A stretch of 64,000 nucleotides of DNA from Xenopus tropicalis (lineage: Eukaryota; Chordata; Amphibia; Anura; Pipidae), in NCBI RefSeq assembly GCF_000004195.4, contig NC_030677.2, forward strand, positions 98,918,829-98,982,828, in the 5' to 3' direction. Below, one piece after another: positions 28,401-34,831 of this stretch. The number at the start of each line of letters is the position of its first letter. Within the stretch, counting starts at the first letter, position 1. A program made the position numbers and the translations under genes. A model generated the notes under the pieces. The model made no database searches. It saw nothing but the letters and a program-made list of their open reading frames with translations, and was not told the origin of the DNA.

Positions 28401-31364
28401 TTGCCCCTTCCAAAAAAGTATATAATAGAAGTGAGAATGTGCATCTTGTACCTTTAGCTTGTGTGCAAAGCAAAATGTAGCTTAAAAAATGATCAAGGGT
28501 ATAGAGTTGTATCTGGGGACTCAAGTACAAATAAATTATGCACTGTATATATTTATGTCTTTATGTGTTTATTTATTTATGTAGCTACTTTCAGTACTTT
28601 TTTCTTCTGATTGATAGATAATGTGTATTCCTGTAAAAGCACTAAATCCGTAGAGCTGGAGCATTTCTTCAAAAGAGCTCTCCTTCAGCTCCCCCCTGGT
28701 TCACCTTGTGGAAACAGACAAGGATACTGTGATAAATTTCACATTTGCCGTCTTGTTGATGCTGATGGGCCCATTGCTAGGCTTAAAAATTCTTTCTTAA
28801 ATTTAATTGAACTGGAGGACCCTGCAACCTGGATGAAGGTAATTATTTCAAACCGAGGCTTTTTAAAGTCAGTCTCTGCTAAATATTATAGATATGTGGT
28901 TATTATTTAAAACACTCAACTAATTTAAAATTAAACTTGTATGTTCCTTATAATTGATGTGTCGCTATTACCCCAGATCACCCCAACCTCATGACATTTT
29001 GACCAGACTGAACCCTAAAAATCTGGTACAGGAACCCAAAGAACAAAGTACAACATATCTGCCCTAGTTCTTCAGTAAGGCTTTAGTTCTCCTATAACTT
29101 TGGCTAGGTAGTGATCAAGTTATGTTCGGAGCTTTCTAAATCAAATATTGTAGCCCTTCTTGATACGTTATATTGACACATACCTATCAGTTATAGAAGT
29201 GTGTCATTATCACTCTATAAATGTTCGCGGGCGACTAATCTCCCCGAAATGCCATCCCACCAGCGAAAATGTAAATCGCCGGTGGGATGGCATACGCGGT
29301 GCTGAAATTTCCCTGAAATCGCAGAAGTTTCCTCTCAAGGTAACTTCCGTGATTTCAGGGAAATCATGCCGCCGCATTGTATAGCCCCAAAGCAAATGCA
29401 TGACACACTTTCACTTCCTTCCTATTCCATCTCCCTTGCTTGCTGATAAAGCAAGCAATTATTGCAATGCCTGGACTAGGAGAGCCAGCAGAGCAGTTCA
29501 ATGAGGCAATTTGGTAGAAAAAAAAGAAATGGCAGGATGGCATTCTGCTACACTTTTATTGTAATATTTGTTGTTTATTGTAGCAGGACATTACTCTTTA
29601 ATAAAGGGAGACCTACCCTAAACAGCACAGGTAATCATGCTGTAATACACCTGTATCTGGTAAAACTCCAGATTGTATTTCATTAGAGCTTTAATCACAA
29701 GTAAGCCATGAAATGGTAACAGGAGATACATTTAAGCACCATTTACAGACCTGAGTTGTATACCATGTATCTAGCTCTAGACAGACTGCAGAATGTATGA
29801 TTTTTTTTTTTTCGCATAACAATTCTATTAACTAGTGCAGCTGATTTATAAACTTAGGTGCTAAATGCACAAGTATAGTAGCTAATAGTACCTGATTAAA
29901 CAATTTATTTTGAACAGTGTACTACAAGCTGTAAAACTAAAACAAAAACCTTACTGGTTGCAATTGGAATCCACACTTGGGCAGTTTAGCACCTATGTTT
30001 GTAAATTAGCCCTAATGAGTAAAAACATTATTACCCTTTCAAGTCCTACAAATTAATTTTAACTTTGTTCCTTATTTAGACACGGTGGTGGGCAATCCTG
30101 TTGATTATACTGACACTGGCTGCTTTAATGGCTGGCACTGTGTTTATTTTTGGCAGAACTCTGGATTCTGATAAAGGTAAATAATTTAAAAAATCGATGT
30201 ACACTAACTGGGGGTAACCATAAAAGAAGGGAAAAATTGCAGCAGGGTCTTTGGGAGATCTTTTCAAAACTCATTGGTCATGGTAATAAATCATGTTTAT
30301 CCTTTGATTAGCTGTAAAAACATGGTTTAGAAAAACATGGGACAGAAATCCTCCCTAGAAAGTAAGTATGTGTAATATTGTAAGGTCCATGGATTGAACC
30401 TTACAACTCAATCTAATAATGGGCAAGAATTCATAATACCCTGAGTAAAAAATAAAATATTTTCTCTATTTACATCTACAAAGTCTATACAAGTAAAAAC
30501 TGTCACAATAAATATTTTACATGTTCATATGAGCTTGTTTATGCAATATATTTTTATAGAGACCTACATTTTTGAGGGGGTATTGTTTTAAGTAGTACAA
30601 GGAATCCCTTTGTGACTGTGCACTGGATAACATACTTTATGTACACAGTATGTTTATTTTTCAATAGTTAATAGGTGCACTTTATAGATATGCAACAAAC
30701 TTAACCTATATACAGTATGTAGCTTAGATGGCTCATTAAATCCCAGCAACTCATTCTATATACACATATCATTTTTACATTATAACAAGGTTACATTTAC
30801 TCTGTTGCTGTTACTATCTGGAACCCCTGCAGTTTTTATTTTTTTTATCATACATCATAGGGAAAGGTTGACATTCCTAAGGCCTATGAGTAGTAAGGGA
30901 AAAGTGTGCATGTAGGGTGCTATAGAAGTAATTCAATCCACAAGTGGTGGCTTTTATTCTTTTAACTTCTCATCAAGTGACAAACTTCAGGCCACTTCTA
31001 TCATAAAACATTTAATCTTGTAAGTTATCTGATGCCAAATAGCAGATAGAAAGGCTGTGTATACAAGTTTTCCTTTCCTGAATATAAACAAAAAAATACC
31101 AATTATCTGAAATATTGTATATAGACTATAGACCATTTGAATTGTTATATTTGGTGTAAGATTTACGTGCTAATTTCAGTTAATTTAAGTAATATCAAAA
31201 TAACAACAAAACATTTTTTTCGTTTCTTAGAAAAACAACAAAACAAAGAAGAAAGACGCAGCACTCAGCAAAGAAGCACCAAAATTGTGTACTGTAAAAA
31301 AGATGACTATGTTAAAGCAGAATACTTAAAGTATCAAGAAAAAACATTAGACATTAGACAATAG
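10298..31364 (+). CDS. ADAM10-like disintegrin metalloprotease, 16 exons, complete
   Basis: A type I membrane zinc protease of the ADAM10 branch. Joining the exons at 10298-10367, 11279-11429, 12358-12476, 14426-14572, 16898-16983, 17905-18027, 18624-18716, 19319-19487, 21540-21709, 21829-22000, 23214-23352, 23993-24176, 27117-27216, 28618-28838, 30080-30176 and 31231-31364 gives 2175 nt, all phases compatible, 724 residues (ADAM10 is about 748). Domains: signal peptide 1-22; prodomain to the furin site RKKR (197-200); metalloprotease 201-433 with [12 protein letters not shown] (367-378, catalytic Glu368) and Met-turn MFPYA; disintegrin about 436-541; Cys-rich 542-648; TM about 651-674; tail about 50 residues. 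Differences from ADAM10: no cysteine-switch GGCAD in the exon-5 region, a new prodomain Cys120, and no proline-rich tail. It looks like a diverged paralog that sheds membrane proteins at the cell surface; substrates are unknown. Boundaries are by eye from GT/AG sites and homology. Confidence 0.9.
11279..11429 (+). CDS. ADAM10-like exon 2: prodomain
   Basis: Acceptor CTTAGCAG and donor GTATAC. It encodes [21 protein letters not shown] and LDFFAY, aligned with the ADAM10 prodomain pattern HYEGLSYN, HQKHQRAKR and LDFHAH. It ends in phase 2. Confidence 0.88.
12358..12476 (+). CDS. ADAM10-like exon 3: prodomain
   Basis: Acceptor CTTTCAG and donor GTAAAT. It encodes [18 protein letters not shown] and [10 protein letters not shown], matching the FNLRMKRDTSLFSDEF and HIYTGHIYG pattern of ADAM10. 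It contains one N-glycosylation sequon (NRT). Confidence 0.88.
12655..12720. mobile_element. Truncated end of TATCCGG-type MITE
   Basis: GGGACCTGTTATCCAGAATGC followed by CCGGAACTGGGGTTTTCCAG resembles one end of the 8822-9163 family. It is cut off by the T2-type MITE that starts at about 12712. Confidence 0.55.
12712..12905. mobile_element. T2-type MITE, left half
   Basis: It starts TTTAAAGGAGAAGGAAAGCC and contains the inner hairpin CACTTGGGGGTGCC with GGCACCCCCAAGTG, then the GCGCATGCGCAGTAGAGTG block. All of these are shared with the full copy at 46015-46431. The right terminal repeat is missing. Confidence 0.75.
13084..13440 (-). mobile_element. CR1-type LINE 3' end, 5'-truncated
   Basis: Read on the minus strand it encodes [18 protein letters not shown] and [10 protein letters not shown], the C-terminal signature of CR1-group ORF2 proteins. 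It is followed by a 3' untranslated tail ending in TCAACCCTATGTAACTATG. Only the last ~60 residues of the protein remain. Confidence 0.7.
14426..14572 (+). CDS. ADAM10-like exon 4: prodomain
   Basis: Acceptor AAACAG and donor GTGAGT. It encodes [25 protein letters not shown] and YIYHEEDI, colinear with the ADAM10 exon. The Cys in SFCHGS (about residue 120) replaces Ser of ADAM10 and is an extra unpaired prodomain cysteine. Confidence 0.92.
15139..15194. repeat. (CA)n/(TA)n mixed microsatellite
   Basis: A CACACA run passes into TATATA runs. Open frames here are pure repeat translations and not genes. Confidence 0.9.
15400..15451. repeat. (TA)n microsatellite
   Basis: About 50 bases of TA repeat. 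It marks the boundary of the Penelope-type module that follows. Confidence 0.95.
15452..15602 (-). mobile_element. Short Penelope-type tail module bounded by TA-rich sequence
   Basis: On the minus strand it reads from a CAATAAAAGC stretch to CCAAGAGG... complement and stops at the (TA)n at 15451. It has no hammerhead-like core, so it is likely a 5'-truncated copy. It shares its end style (GAGTGC, GCACC, then TATA) with 15615-16203 and 22921-23123. Confidence 0.5.
15615..16203 (-). mobile_element. Penelope-like pLTR-type module with hammerhead-like motif
   Basis: Minus-strand order: GTGACGTCA near 15878, a GGGTATTTATGG block, the hammerhead-like segment at 15759-15800, an AATAAAGAATC stretch, then a unique tail ending at the short (TA)n at about 15603-15614. 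The far side at about 16186-16203 is again (TA)n. The same order of blocks occurs at 53087-53420. Confidence 0.6.
15759..15800 (-). ncRNA. Hammerhead-ribozyme-like motif, variant 5' core
   Basis: Minus-strand order is UUUGAGAAAG, stem II GGCUGA with UUCAGCC, then GAAACGUC followed by AGUCC. The 3' core fits the hammerhead consensus with a self-complementary ACGU stem III. The 5' core reads UUGAGAA where CUGAUGA is needed. Confidence 0.5.
16380..16716. mobile_element. Foldback MITE, long hairpin
   Basis: The arms match from TTAGGCTGATGC at the left to GCATCAGCCTTAG at the right, including GGCGTAGGGCTGA with TCAGCCCTACGC and GGGTGCAGGCACATGTAGCC with its inverse. Almost the whole 337 bases is self-complementary. 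There is no coding function. Confidence 0.85.
16898..16983 (+). CDS. ADAM10-like exon 5: prodomain end, cysteine switch absent
   Basis: Acceptor AATTTTAG and donor GTATTG. It encodes [19 protein letters not shown] and WKAK in the place where ADAM10 has the PQGGCADHSVFERM switch. No Cys is present in the exon. Phases on both sides fit, so exon skipping is not needed to explain the loss. Confidence 0.85.
16984..17904. other. Intron 5
   Basis: Apart from the possible MITE at 17471-17716 nothing was recognised. Confidence 0.55.
17471..17716. mobile_element. Possible MITE of the TTTACTAAA/TTAGTAAATGG type
   Basis: The right part (GAAAAAAAAATGACCATTAGTAAATGGGC) resembles the right end of 59177-59592, and the left part has CATTTATTAAAAG. 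The ends are imperfect, so the call is tentative. Confidence 0.4.
17905..18027 (+). CDS. ADAM10-like exon 6: furin site and start of protease domain
   Basis: Acceptor AATTATAG and donor GTATTT. It encodes the RKKR furin site, then [17 protein letters not shown], matching NTCQLYIQTDHLFFKYY of ADAM10. 41 codons, phase 0 at both ends. Confidence 0.95.
18028..18623. other. Intron 6
   Basis: AT-rich sequence. No element with defined ends was recognised. Confidence 0.5.
18624..18716 (+). CDS. ADAM10-like exon 7: protease domain
   Basis: Acceptor TTTCACAG and donor GTAAGT. It encodes [19 protein letters not shown], colinear with ISSHVKAIDTIYQTTDFSG of ADAM10. 31 codons, phase 0. Confidence 0.93.
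18793..19263. mobile_element. T2-like MITE flanked by TTAA
   Basis: It starts TTAAAGGAGAAAGAAAGG and ends CCCTCTCCTTTAA, with TTAA at both ends as expected for T2-type elements. A truncated relative lies at 27322-27540 (same AACTAAGTAAGCTTTATCAG block). Confidence 0.8.
19319..19487 (+). CDS. ADAM10-like exon 8: protease domain
   Basis: Acceptor TGTCACAG and donor GTAAGA. It encodes [25 protein letters not shown] and [12 protein letters not shown], matching YCLAYVFTDRDF and GVLGLAWVG of ADAM10. Confidence 0.95.
19708..20453. mobile_element. hAT-like MITE (CATACCTCCCAAC family) with 8-bp target duplication
   Basis: It begins CATACCCCCCAACTGTCC and ends GTTGGGAGGTATG. CAGTGAAG is duplicated exactly at 19700-19707 and 20454-20461. 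Inside are a palindrome built on AAGGTTGTGCCCCGTGCG and its inverse, then a minisatellite. Relatives lie at 61190-61730 and 62944-63389, and an end fragment at 36999-37090. Confidence 0.85.
19890..20195. repeat. Minisatellite, ~18-bp TATGGGGGCACTGTC unit
   Basis: About 15 imperfect tandem units of TATGGGGG(C/T)ACTGT(C/G) lie inside the hAT-like MITE. Long open frames here (repeated MGAL/YGGTV residues) are produced by the repeat and are not genes. Confidence 0.92.
20462..20530. repeat. Scrap of the GGGTAGGCA..CACCTGCCTAG repeat
   Basis: GGGCCAGAACTATGGGTAGGC followed by GCCACCTGCCTAGATGCAA matches the start of the 8270-8525 and 27830-28125 family. Confidence 0.5.
20914..21288. mobile_element. 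T2-type MITE (TTAAAGG ends)
   Basis: The left end TTAAAGGCGTGGTTCACTTTT and the right end GGTGAACAACCCCTTTA are inverted copies. Internal blocks (AGCAACTTTCCTATTGGTCTTC and CTCTACATCATACTAAA) are shared with 35991-36440. Confidence 0.85.
21540..21709 (+). CDS. ADAM10-like exon 9: zinc-binding helix
   Basis: Acceptor TTTTCCAG and donor GTGAGT. It encodes [31 protein letters not shown] and the zinc motif [10 protein letters not shown], whose HD partner begins the next exon. All three zinc-ligand histidines and the catalytic Glu are kept. Confidence 0.97.
21829..22000 (+). CDS. ADAM10-like exon 10: end of protease domain
   Basis: Acceptor CCTTTTAG and donor GTAAGC. It starts HDESEEC, then [10 protein letters not shown] (Met-turn; ADAM10 has NGNYIMYARA), [10 protein letters not shown] and KKDQCFVG. 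Confidence 0.96.
22396..22425. repeat. (TA)n microsatellite
   Basis: It bounds the first hammerhead-type module on its tail side. Confidence 0.95.
22426..22740 (-). mobile_element. Penelope/retrozyme-type module 1
   Basis: On the minus strand: a TGACGTCACT-like TGACATCA region near 22597, the hammerhead-like motif 22493-22535, a unique tail ending CCGGAGTTTCTGGC, and then the (TA)n tract. The 5' limit near 22740 is not sharp. Confidence 0.5.
22493..22535 (-). ncRNA. Hammerhead-ribozyme-like motif, variant 5' core
   Basis: Minus-strand order is CCUGAGAAAG, a perfect stem II GGUCCC/GGGACC with loop GAUG, then GAAACGUU followed by ACG. The 3' core is intact, while the 5' core is CUGAGAA in place of CUGAUGA. 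Confidence 0.55.
22741..22904 (+). mobile_element. Penelope/retrozyme-type module 2
   Basis: On the plus strand the motif at 22790-22835 is followed by GAATAAAGCC, a unique tail and a (TA)n tract beginning at about 22903. It lies in opposite orientation to its two neighbours. Confidence 0.5.
22790..22835 (+). ncRNA. Hammerhead-ribozyme-like motif, intact 3' core
   Basis: Stem II AGCUCC/GGAGCU, then GAAACGUC and GGACUG. This half fits the hammerhead consensus perfectly (A15.1-C-G-U16.1-C17). The 5' core CUGAUGA has decayed to AUAUAAGA, so this copy should be inactive. Confidence 0.55.
22921..23123 (-). mobile_element. Penelope/retrozyme-type module 3, (TA)n on both sides
   Basis: About 200 bases lie between TA tracts at 22903-22922 and 23124-23138. 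On the minus strand it opens with the best hammerhead-like motif in the window, then has GAATAAAACC, then a unique tail that runs into (TA)n. There is no coding capacity. Confidence 0.6.
23075..23119 (-). ncRNA. Hammerhead-ribozyme-like motif, best 5' core
   Basis: Minus strand: GUCC, CUGAUGA, stem II AGUUCC/GGAACU with loop AGUU, GAAAC, AUC, then GGAC pairing with GUCC as stem I. Every catalytic block is present. Two departures: one extra A between CUGAUGA and stem II, and A where G is expected in the ACGU stem III (a CpG-type change). It could be weakly active or recently dead. Confidence 0.65.
23214..23352 (+). CDS. ADAM10-like exon 11: disintegrin domain start
   Basis: Acceptor TTTTCCAG and donor GTAACT. 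It encodes [23 protein letters not shown] and CTLKPGKQC, the disintegrin opening CGN..VE.GEECDCG.. and LKPGKQC of ADAM10. The second Cys of ECDCG is Val here. Confidence 0.95.
23353..23992. other. Intron 11
   Basis: No element was recognised. An open frame at 23671-23943 has no family features. Confidence 0.5.
23993..24176 (+). CDS. ADAM10-like exon 12: disintegrin domain
   Basis: Acceptor TTTCACAG and donor GTAAGT. It encodes [32 protein letters not shown] and ICING, matching SPSQGPCCTAQC, CARE.ICNG and VCING of ADAM10. Sequons NCT and NYT are present. Confidence 0.95.
24577..25935 (-). mobile_element. L2/CR1-group LINE, 5'-truncated
   Basis: The minus-strand element ends with a GCGCTTTATAAATAAAGTT tail and an (ATAC)n-type repeat (24577-24602), typical of L2-group 3' ends. 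Its reverse transcriptase part is listed separately. The 5' end is truncated within the RT near 25935. Confidence 0.8.
25107..25930 (-). pseudogene. L2-type LINE reverse transcriptase, partial
   Basis: The minus-strand frame has [15 protein letters not shown] (out of frame at its start), [15 protein letters not shown], the catalytic [45 protein letters not shown], and [14 protein letters not shown]. This order (motifs B, C, D and thumb) is that of L2/CR1 RT. The N-terminal RT and endonuclease are missing, and a short CCCCTGAGGCAC duplication shifts the frame before PQDSVLG. It is non-functional. Confidence 0.9.
26590..27055. repeat. Interspersed repeat shared in inverse orientation with 37755-38100
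   Basis: AGAGATGGCACTGCTGG, CATTACAGTGCTCAATCCAAG, TTCTGCCTGTGTAAG and GCATTCTTCATTGCAT recur as their complements at 37755-38100, in reverse order. Two copies of one family lie about 11 kb apart in opposite directions. Confidence 0.7.
27117..27216 (+). CDS. ADAM10-like exon 13: Cys-rich region
   Basis: Acceptor TTCTACAG and donor GTAAAT. It encodes [17 protein letters not shown] and CQLCCQEPG, matching SICEKYGLEECTC and LCHVCC of ADAM10. Confidence 0.94.
27322..27540. mobile_element. T2-like MITE fragment
   Basis: GGAGAAAAAAAGGTAAAAACTAAG and the following 90 bases match the left part of 18793-19263. The right end is lost. Confidence 0.7.
27830..28125. repeat. CpG/G-rich repeat, GGGTAGGCA..GCCCTAGGCA family
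   Basis: It contains GCGCCCTAGGCA, a G run at 27942-27950, a GAAGCGATAGTTCATTGCCC hairpin partner to GGGGGCAATGAAAACGG, and GCCTCTTCTGCCTACCCC. It is related to 8270-8525 and 51985-52070. Confidence 0.6.
28618..28838 (+). CDS. ADAM10-like exon 14: Cys-rich region to juxtamembrane
   Basis: Acceptor ATTGATAG and donor GTAATT. It encodes [33 protein letters not shown] and WMK, matching [20 protein letters not shown] and [13 protein letters not shown], the most conserved block of ADAM10. Confidence 0.97.
28839..30079. other. Intron 14
   Basis: Only the double-hairpin MITE at 29222-29390 was recognised. Confidence 0.55.
29222..29390. mobile_element. Double-hairpin MITE
   Basis: Two adjacent palindromes: ATGCCATCCCACCAGCG with CGCCGGTGGGATGGCAT, and GAAATTTCCCTGAAATC with GATTTCAGGGAAATC. 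GGCGACTAATCTCCCC at the left has a GCCGCATTGTATAGCCCC partner-like end on the right. There is no coding role. Confidence 0.6.
30080..30176 (+). CDS. ADAM10-like exon 15: transmembrane helix
   Basis: Acceptor CTTATTTAG and donor GTAAAT. It encodes [19 protein letters not shown] and TVFIFGRTL, matching HWWAVLLMGIALIMLMAG of ADAM10. Confidence 0.95.
30177..31230. other. Intron 15, nothing recognised
   Basis: AT-rich sequence without clear repeats. A TTTCATCAAG-like stretch near 30965-31000 faintly resembles the Penelope tails but lacks the core. Confidence 0.45.
31231..31364 (+). CDS. ADAM10-like exon 16: cytoplasmic tail and stop
   Basis: Acceptor TTTCTTAG. It encodes a Lys/Arg/Gln-rich tail ([15 protein letters not shown], then [19 protein letters not shown]), ending in TAG. 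It lacks the PPPKPLP and RRRPPQP motifs of ADAM10. Assignment rests on phase, distance and the need for a terminal exon. No AATAAA was seen close by; one lies near 32235. Confidence 0.75.
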
Positions 31365-31861
31365 ATATTGGTTCTTATCAACTTAAAGGCTCACATGTAA
31401 AAAATTGGATGGTGCCATTTACAGTATAAAATTACATTCCGTCTTTTCCATACTGTAAATGTCAGTATAGCTGCATCAGTCTCCCCTAGATACACCCCCA
31501 GTGTGGGACTGGCCTGCTGGGACCTGGCCCGAGTTTGCCCTTTGATCTTTTTTACCTTTTTCTGCTTGTGTTTGTAGTTATTACCAATATAGGAAAATTA
31601 AAATAGAAGACTGTGAAGGAATCAGGGAAAAGACAGATGCCAAAAGTATTGACACAGACAAGCAGGAGATTTTAAGGGGGGTTGTAATTATATAGAACTG
31701 CTTAGGAATGCACATGTATATGGGAACTAAGAGACAGAGATAGCCCAGTGACAGAGAGGTTCAGCCTCTATCTGTGCTGTTTTCTGCACTCTGTCTGTCC
31801 TCTGCAATCTGTCTGTATCTATTGCATTGGTCTGTGCTCTCATACAGCTTGTACAGCAATT
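31365..31861. other. 3' flank of the ADAM10-like gene
   Basis: Probably 3' untranslated sequence at first; nothing else recognised. Confidence 0.45.
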
Positions 31862-32037
31862 AGGGTGAAGATACACAGAGTTACTTAGTAGCAGCTACTT
31901 TTTCACGGCTACTAAATGCCAGAAAATACCGTGCCATAGACAATACAAAGAATTATTAGTAAATGATCAGCATTGTCTATTTTGGTAGCTGTGACAAGTA
32001 GCTGCTACTAGTAGCTCCATGTGTCTTTACCCTAATG
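31862..32037. mobile_element. MITE with TAGGGTGAAGA / TCTTTACCCTA ends
   Basis: The left end TTAGGGTGAAGATACACAG with GAGTTACTTAGTAGC and the right end GTAGCTCC then TGTGTCTTTACCCTAA are inverted copies. A relative fragment is at 35700-35790. An 8-bp target duplication is not clear. Confidence 0.75.
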
Positions 32038-32449
32038 CAACAAGCAGAACACAATGCACCAAACAGAACACACAGGAGATCACAGCTGCCCACACAGAAT
32101 TAGTCCTGAATGTGTCTTTTTGGAAGCTGACACATTGGTTGCTGTGATATCTCTATGAATTAATTTTTCCTATAAACTTCAGTTAACTGGCACATAGCAG
32201 GCAAATTGTTTTGAAAAACAGTACCTACTTGACTATAATAAAGGGGAACTATCACCCTAAGAAATAATTCCAAATTCTTTCCAAATCTTTTTAAGCAAAA
32301 TAAATATTATTTAAGCCTTATAAATCTTGTTTCCTTTAGTCTTAGTAGGAAAAGACTACTGCAGGGGTCACTGTATTAAAAAACATATTTGCAAATATTA
32401 AGGCACAATTTTATTTCACAAGCCTTAAAAAACAGTTACTAAGAAAATA

Positions 32450-32735
32450 AAGTTTACTGAGGTCTTCAAAACAGAGGAAGGCAATAGAAAGTTTGCAAAA
32501 TACTTCCAGCTCACTATTGTCATGGAAAAAAATGGAAGTTAAGAAGAACTGTGGAAGCTAAGGAAAGATCTGGAAGACCAAGAACACTTCCAAGAGAGCT
32601 GCTCGTATGCTGGCCAGAAAGGCAAAGAGAAACCCTAATATGACTGCAAAGGACCTGCAGAACGGTTTGGCTGACACAGGAGGGATGTTGCACTGTTCCA
32701 TGTCGCTTGCACAACATAATCTGCAGAGAGAATCT
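32450..32735 (+). pseudogene. Tc1-like transposase N-terminal fragment
   Basis: On the plus strand KRAARMLARKAKRNPNMTAK then DLQNGLADTGG matches the second DNA-binding half of Tc1 transposases. An upstream out-of-frame part resembles the first helix-turn-helix. The catalytic domain is missing. Confidence 0.65.
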
Positions 32736-34279
32736 CTCTGATTCATTAAAAGTATTTAGAAAAAAAGCAAAAATTTTTTACAATTTTGCCCCCATATGGA
32801 GCAATGGGTACCTCTCCTACAGACTGGCAGCGGCTCTAAATACCTTCTTCATGGGAAAAAGTGGATCAGGGGCCCACCGCCCGCACCAATCTGCCCCCGC
32901 ACTACTTCTCTAGCCCCTACTGATTACTGGCCAGCAGCAATCCAGCCCACACACCAACATGCCTGGTGAAAAGAGGTCCAACAGGACTAGGGCCCACCGG
33001 GTTTTTATCCAATGACCTGTTGCGGCCACTCCAACTTTGTACCCCAATATCCCAGTTTGGGTGCCAGTGTGTATGTGCTGTTTGCTGATCCCCAAGATGG
33101 CTGCTGGGAGCAGAAGAGGCACAGCTAATGGAGGGGGTGCTGCTGCTAAAACTAAAAATGTACTTTTCATTTAAATAAAAATGTATACAATATATTCATC
33201 ATTGTCATTTACTGCTCTGCACCCTTGGTGTTAGTTGTAGTTCTACAAGACCTGAGACGAGCCGTCCTGGAGACTTGGGGCCCAAGGAAGGACCCTTTAA
33301 TCAAACAGAACTGATCCATTTTCTGCTGTGACCTTTATATAATGTGATGAATCAGCTGCCCTTGTGCTGCCACCTGGCTGGTACAAACCTTCCCTGATGC
33401 CAATGTTATTAATAGAGCAAAAGGGTAAAAATCACAGAAAACTTGGCACCCCCAGCTGCTCAGTACTGTCATTACAAGGAGGGCGAGGGAGATAATTAAG
33501 GATATCTATGAGCACAGTGCTGTCCCATGTCTGTGGCTGCATATAGCATTGACTGTACTGCAAAAGGGCCACCATTAGAAATAACGGGGTCCTATGCTAC
33601 TTCATTAGCAGGGCCCTTGCCTCAGGGGTCTTAGGTAATTAACTGCCTGCCTAGGCTATTTAGGGGGTGGGCCCTGCCAACTAAATAGAGAATAAAAGCC
33701 CCTCAGTAGATCACAATGCCCTATTATACCTACCACCCATTTTTCTCCCAGGGCAGTAACAAAGTGCATCTAGGGCAATGGGACATTTACTTAATTAGGC
33801 GCAATGGGCAATAGGAAGAGCAGCTAAAGTGCCTGTGTGTGGGAACCCCACTTGTGCCCCGTGTAGGTGCATCGCACCGGCTGTCTCACTGGCTCTCCTA
33901 TTCGGAGAAATTCGGTAGCCATAACACCTTCCCGTTGTGCCATTCAGAAACTCCAGTTCAGCACCAGTAAGTGTTACACAGCGGGGGATATTCCGAGAGG
34001 GAATGATATATAAATATCTGCCAGGGGATGTTATTGGGTTTAGCTATAATAAGAGACAGGGCGCAGTGCCATTCCCACTGTTCCTTCTAATTGCCCTGTG
34101 TTGTTGGGATGCACTTACCCCTCACAGGGTGATTGCAAGCATCTATTTGTCTGGGCAACTATGCCTCCACGCACGGGCAAAAATTGCTTTAATTCCTCCC
34201 CCCTATTGGCTGCAATTTACCATGCAGCACTTTTCGGCTCAGGGTCCTACACTGTCTCATTCTATCATTAATTGGGCAC
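32736..34279. other. Intergenic, nothing recognised
   Basis: No mitochondrial-targeting first exon for the downstream peroxiredoxin exon was found here, nor any repeat with clear ends. Confidence 0.45.
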
Positions 34280-34606
34280 TATAAAGGGGTAGTTCACCTT
34301 TAAATTAAAAAAAAAGGTGTGGGTCTTAAATTATCTTGATTTTTGTTTAGCAGTTTTCCTTTACTAAGGTCAGATTTACCTTAGCAACCAGGCAATGGTT
34401 TCAATGACAGATTGGTAGAAGAATAGGAGAGACATGAATAGATGTGTAATAAAAAGAAAAAATAGAATTGTAACCTTAAAAAGCCATTTTTTTGGTGGCT
34501 TCTTGGGTCCATGCCATGACAACTGGAAAGAGGCAGAAGAGGAAGGTAAATAACTGAAATGAAGACCAATTGAAAAGAACAGAACATTGGGTGAGCTACC
34601 CTTTAA
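34280..34606. mobile_element. T2-type MITE
   Basis: The left end TATAAAGGGGTAGTTCACCTT and the right end GTGAGCTACCCTTTAA are inverted copies. The left TTAA has changed to ATAA. It lies 84 bases before the peroxiredoxin exon. Confidence 0.8.
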
Positions 34607-34689
34607 TTTGTGCTCTCTACTTCCTACCTGCTTCATAGGAACCAGGAAGTCAAGAAAGCATAATAATTTCATTCTGTTTTGTTTAACAG

Positions 34690-34831
34690 GTTCCGCGTGG
34701 TTCCTTCCTGCTGTTACCCAGCATGCTCCACATTTTAAAGGCACCGCAGTAGTCAATGGGGAGTTTAAAGAGCTGAGCCTGGAAGACTATAAGGGCAAAT
34801 ATTTGGTTCTTTTCTTCTACCCTTTGGACTT
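34690..34831 (+). pseudogene. prdx3: Isolated exon 2 of a peroxiredoxin-3-like gene
   Basis: Acceptor TTGTTTAACAG and donor GTAAGT frame an open exon encoding [20 protein letters not shown], then [19 protein letters not shown]. This is the N-terminal strand and helix before the FTFVCP peroxidatic-cysteine motif of the mitochondrial 2-Cys peroxiredoxin PRDX3. The exon ends in phase 2 inside the Phe codon, as the family requires. No exon with a mitochondrial presequence was seen upstream, and none with VCPTE or the resolving-Cys region downstream within this window. The exon has no stop or frameshift. Either it is a recently duplicated gene piece or the rest of the gene is highly dispersed. The catalytic cysteine is not encoded here, so alone it cannot work. 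Confidence 0.8.

Larger units (their letters stand above)
27217..28617. other. Intron 13 with repeats
   Basis: It holds a truncated T2-like MITE and a CpG/G-rich repeat. 28400-28617 is AT-rich and featureless. Confidence 0.55.

Noticed and set aside
30960..31000. Possible further hammerhead-like tail in intron 15
   Set aside because: TTCTCATCAAG and ACTTCAGGCC resemble Penelope tails but GAAAC and a paired stem II are absent.
33937..34284. 115-codon ORF upstream of the prdx3-like exon as a possible mitochondrial presequence exon
   Set aside because: It lacks a typical Arg-rich amphipathic start and has no suitable donor in phase with the exon.
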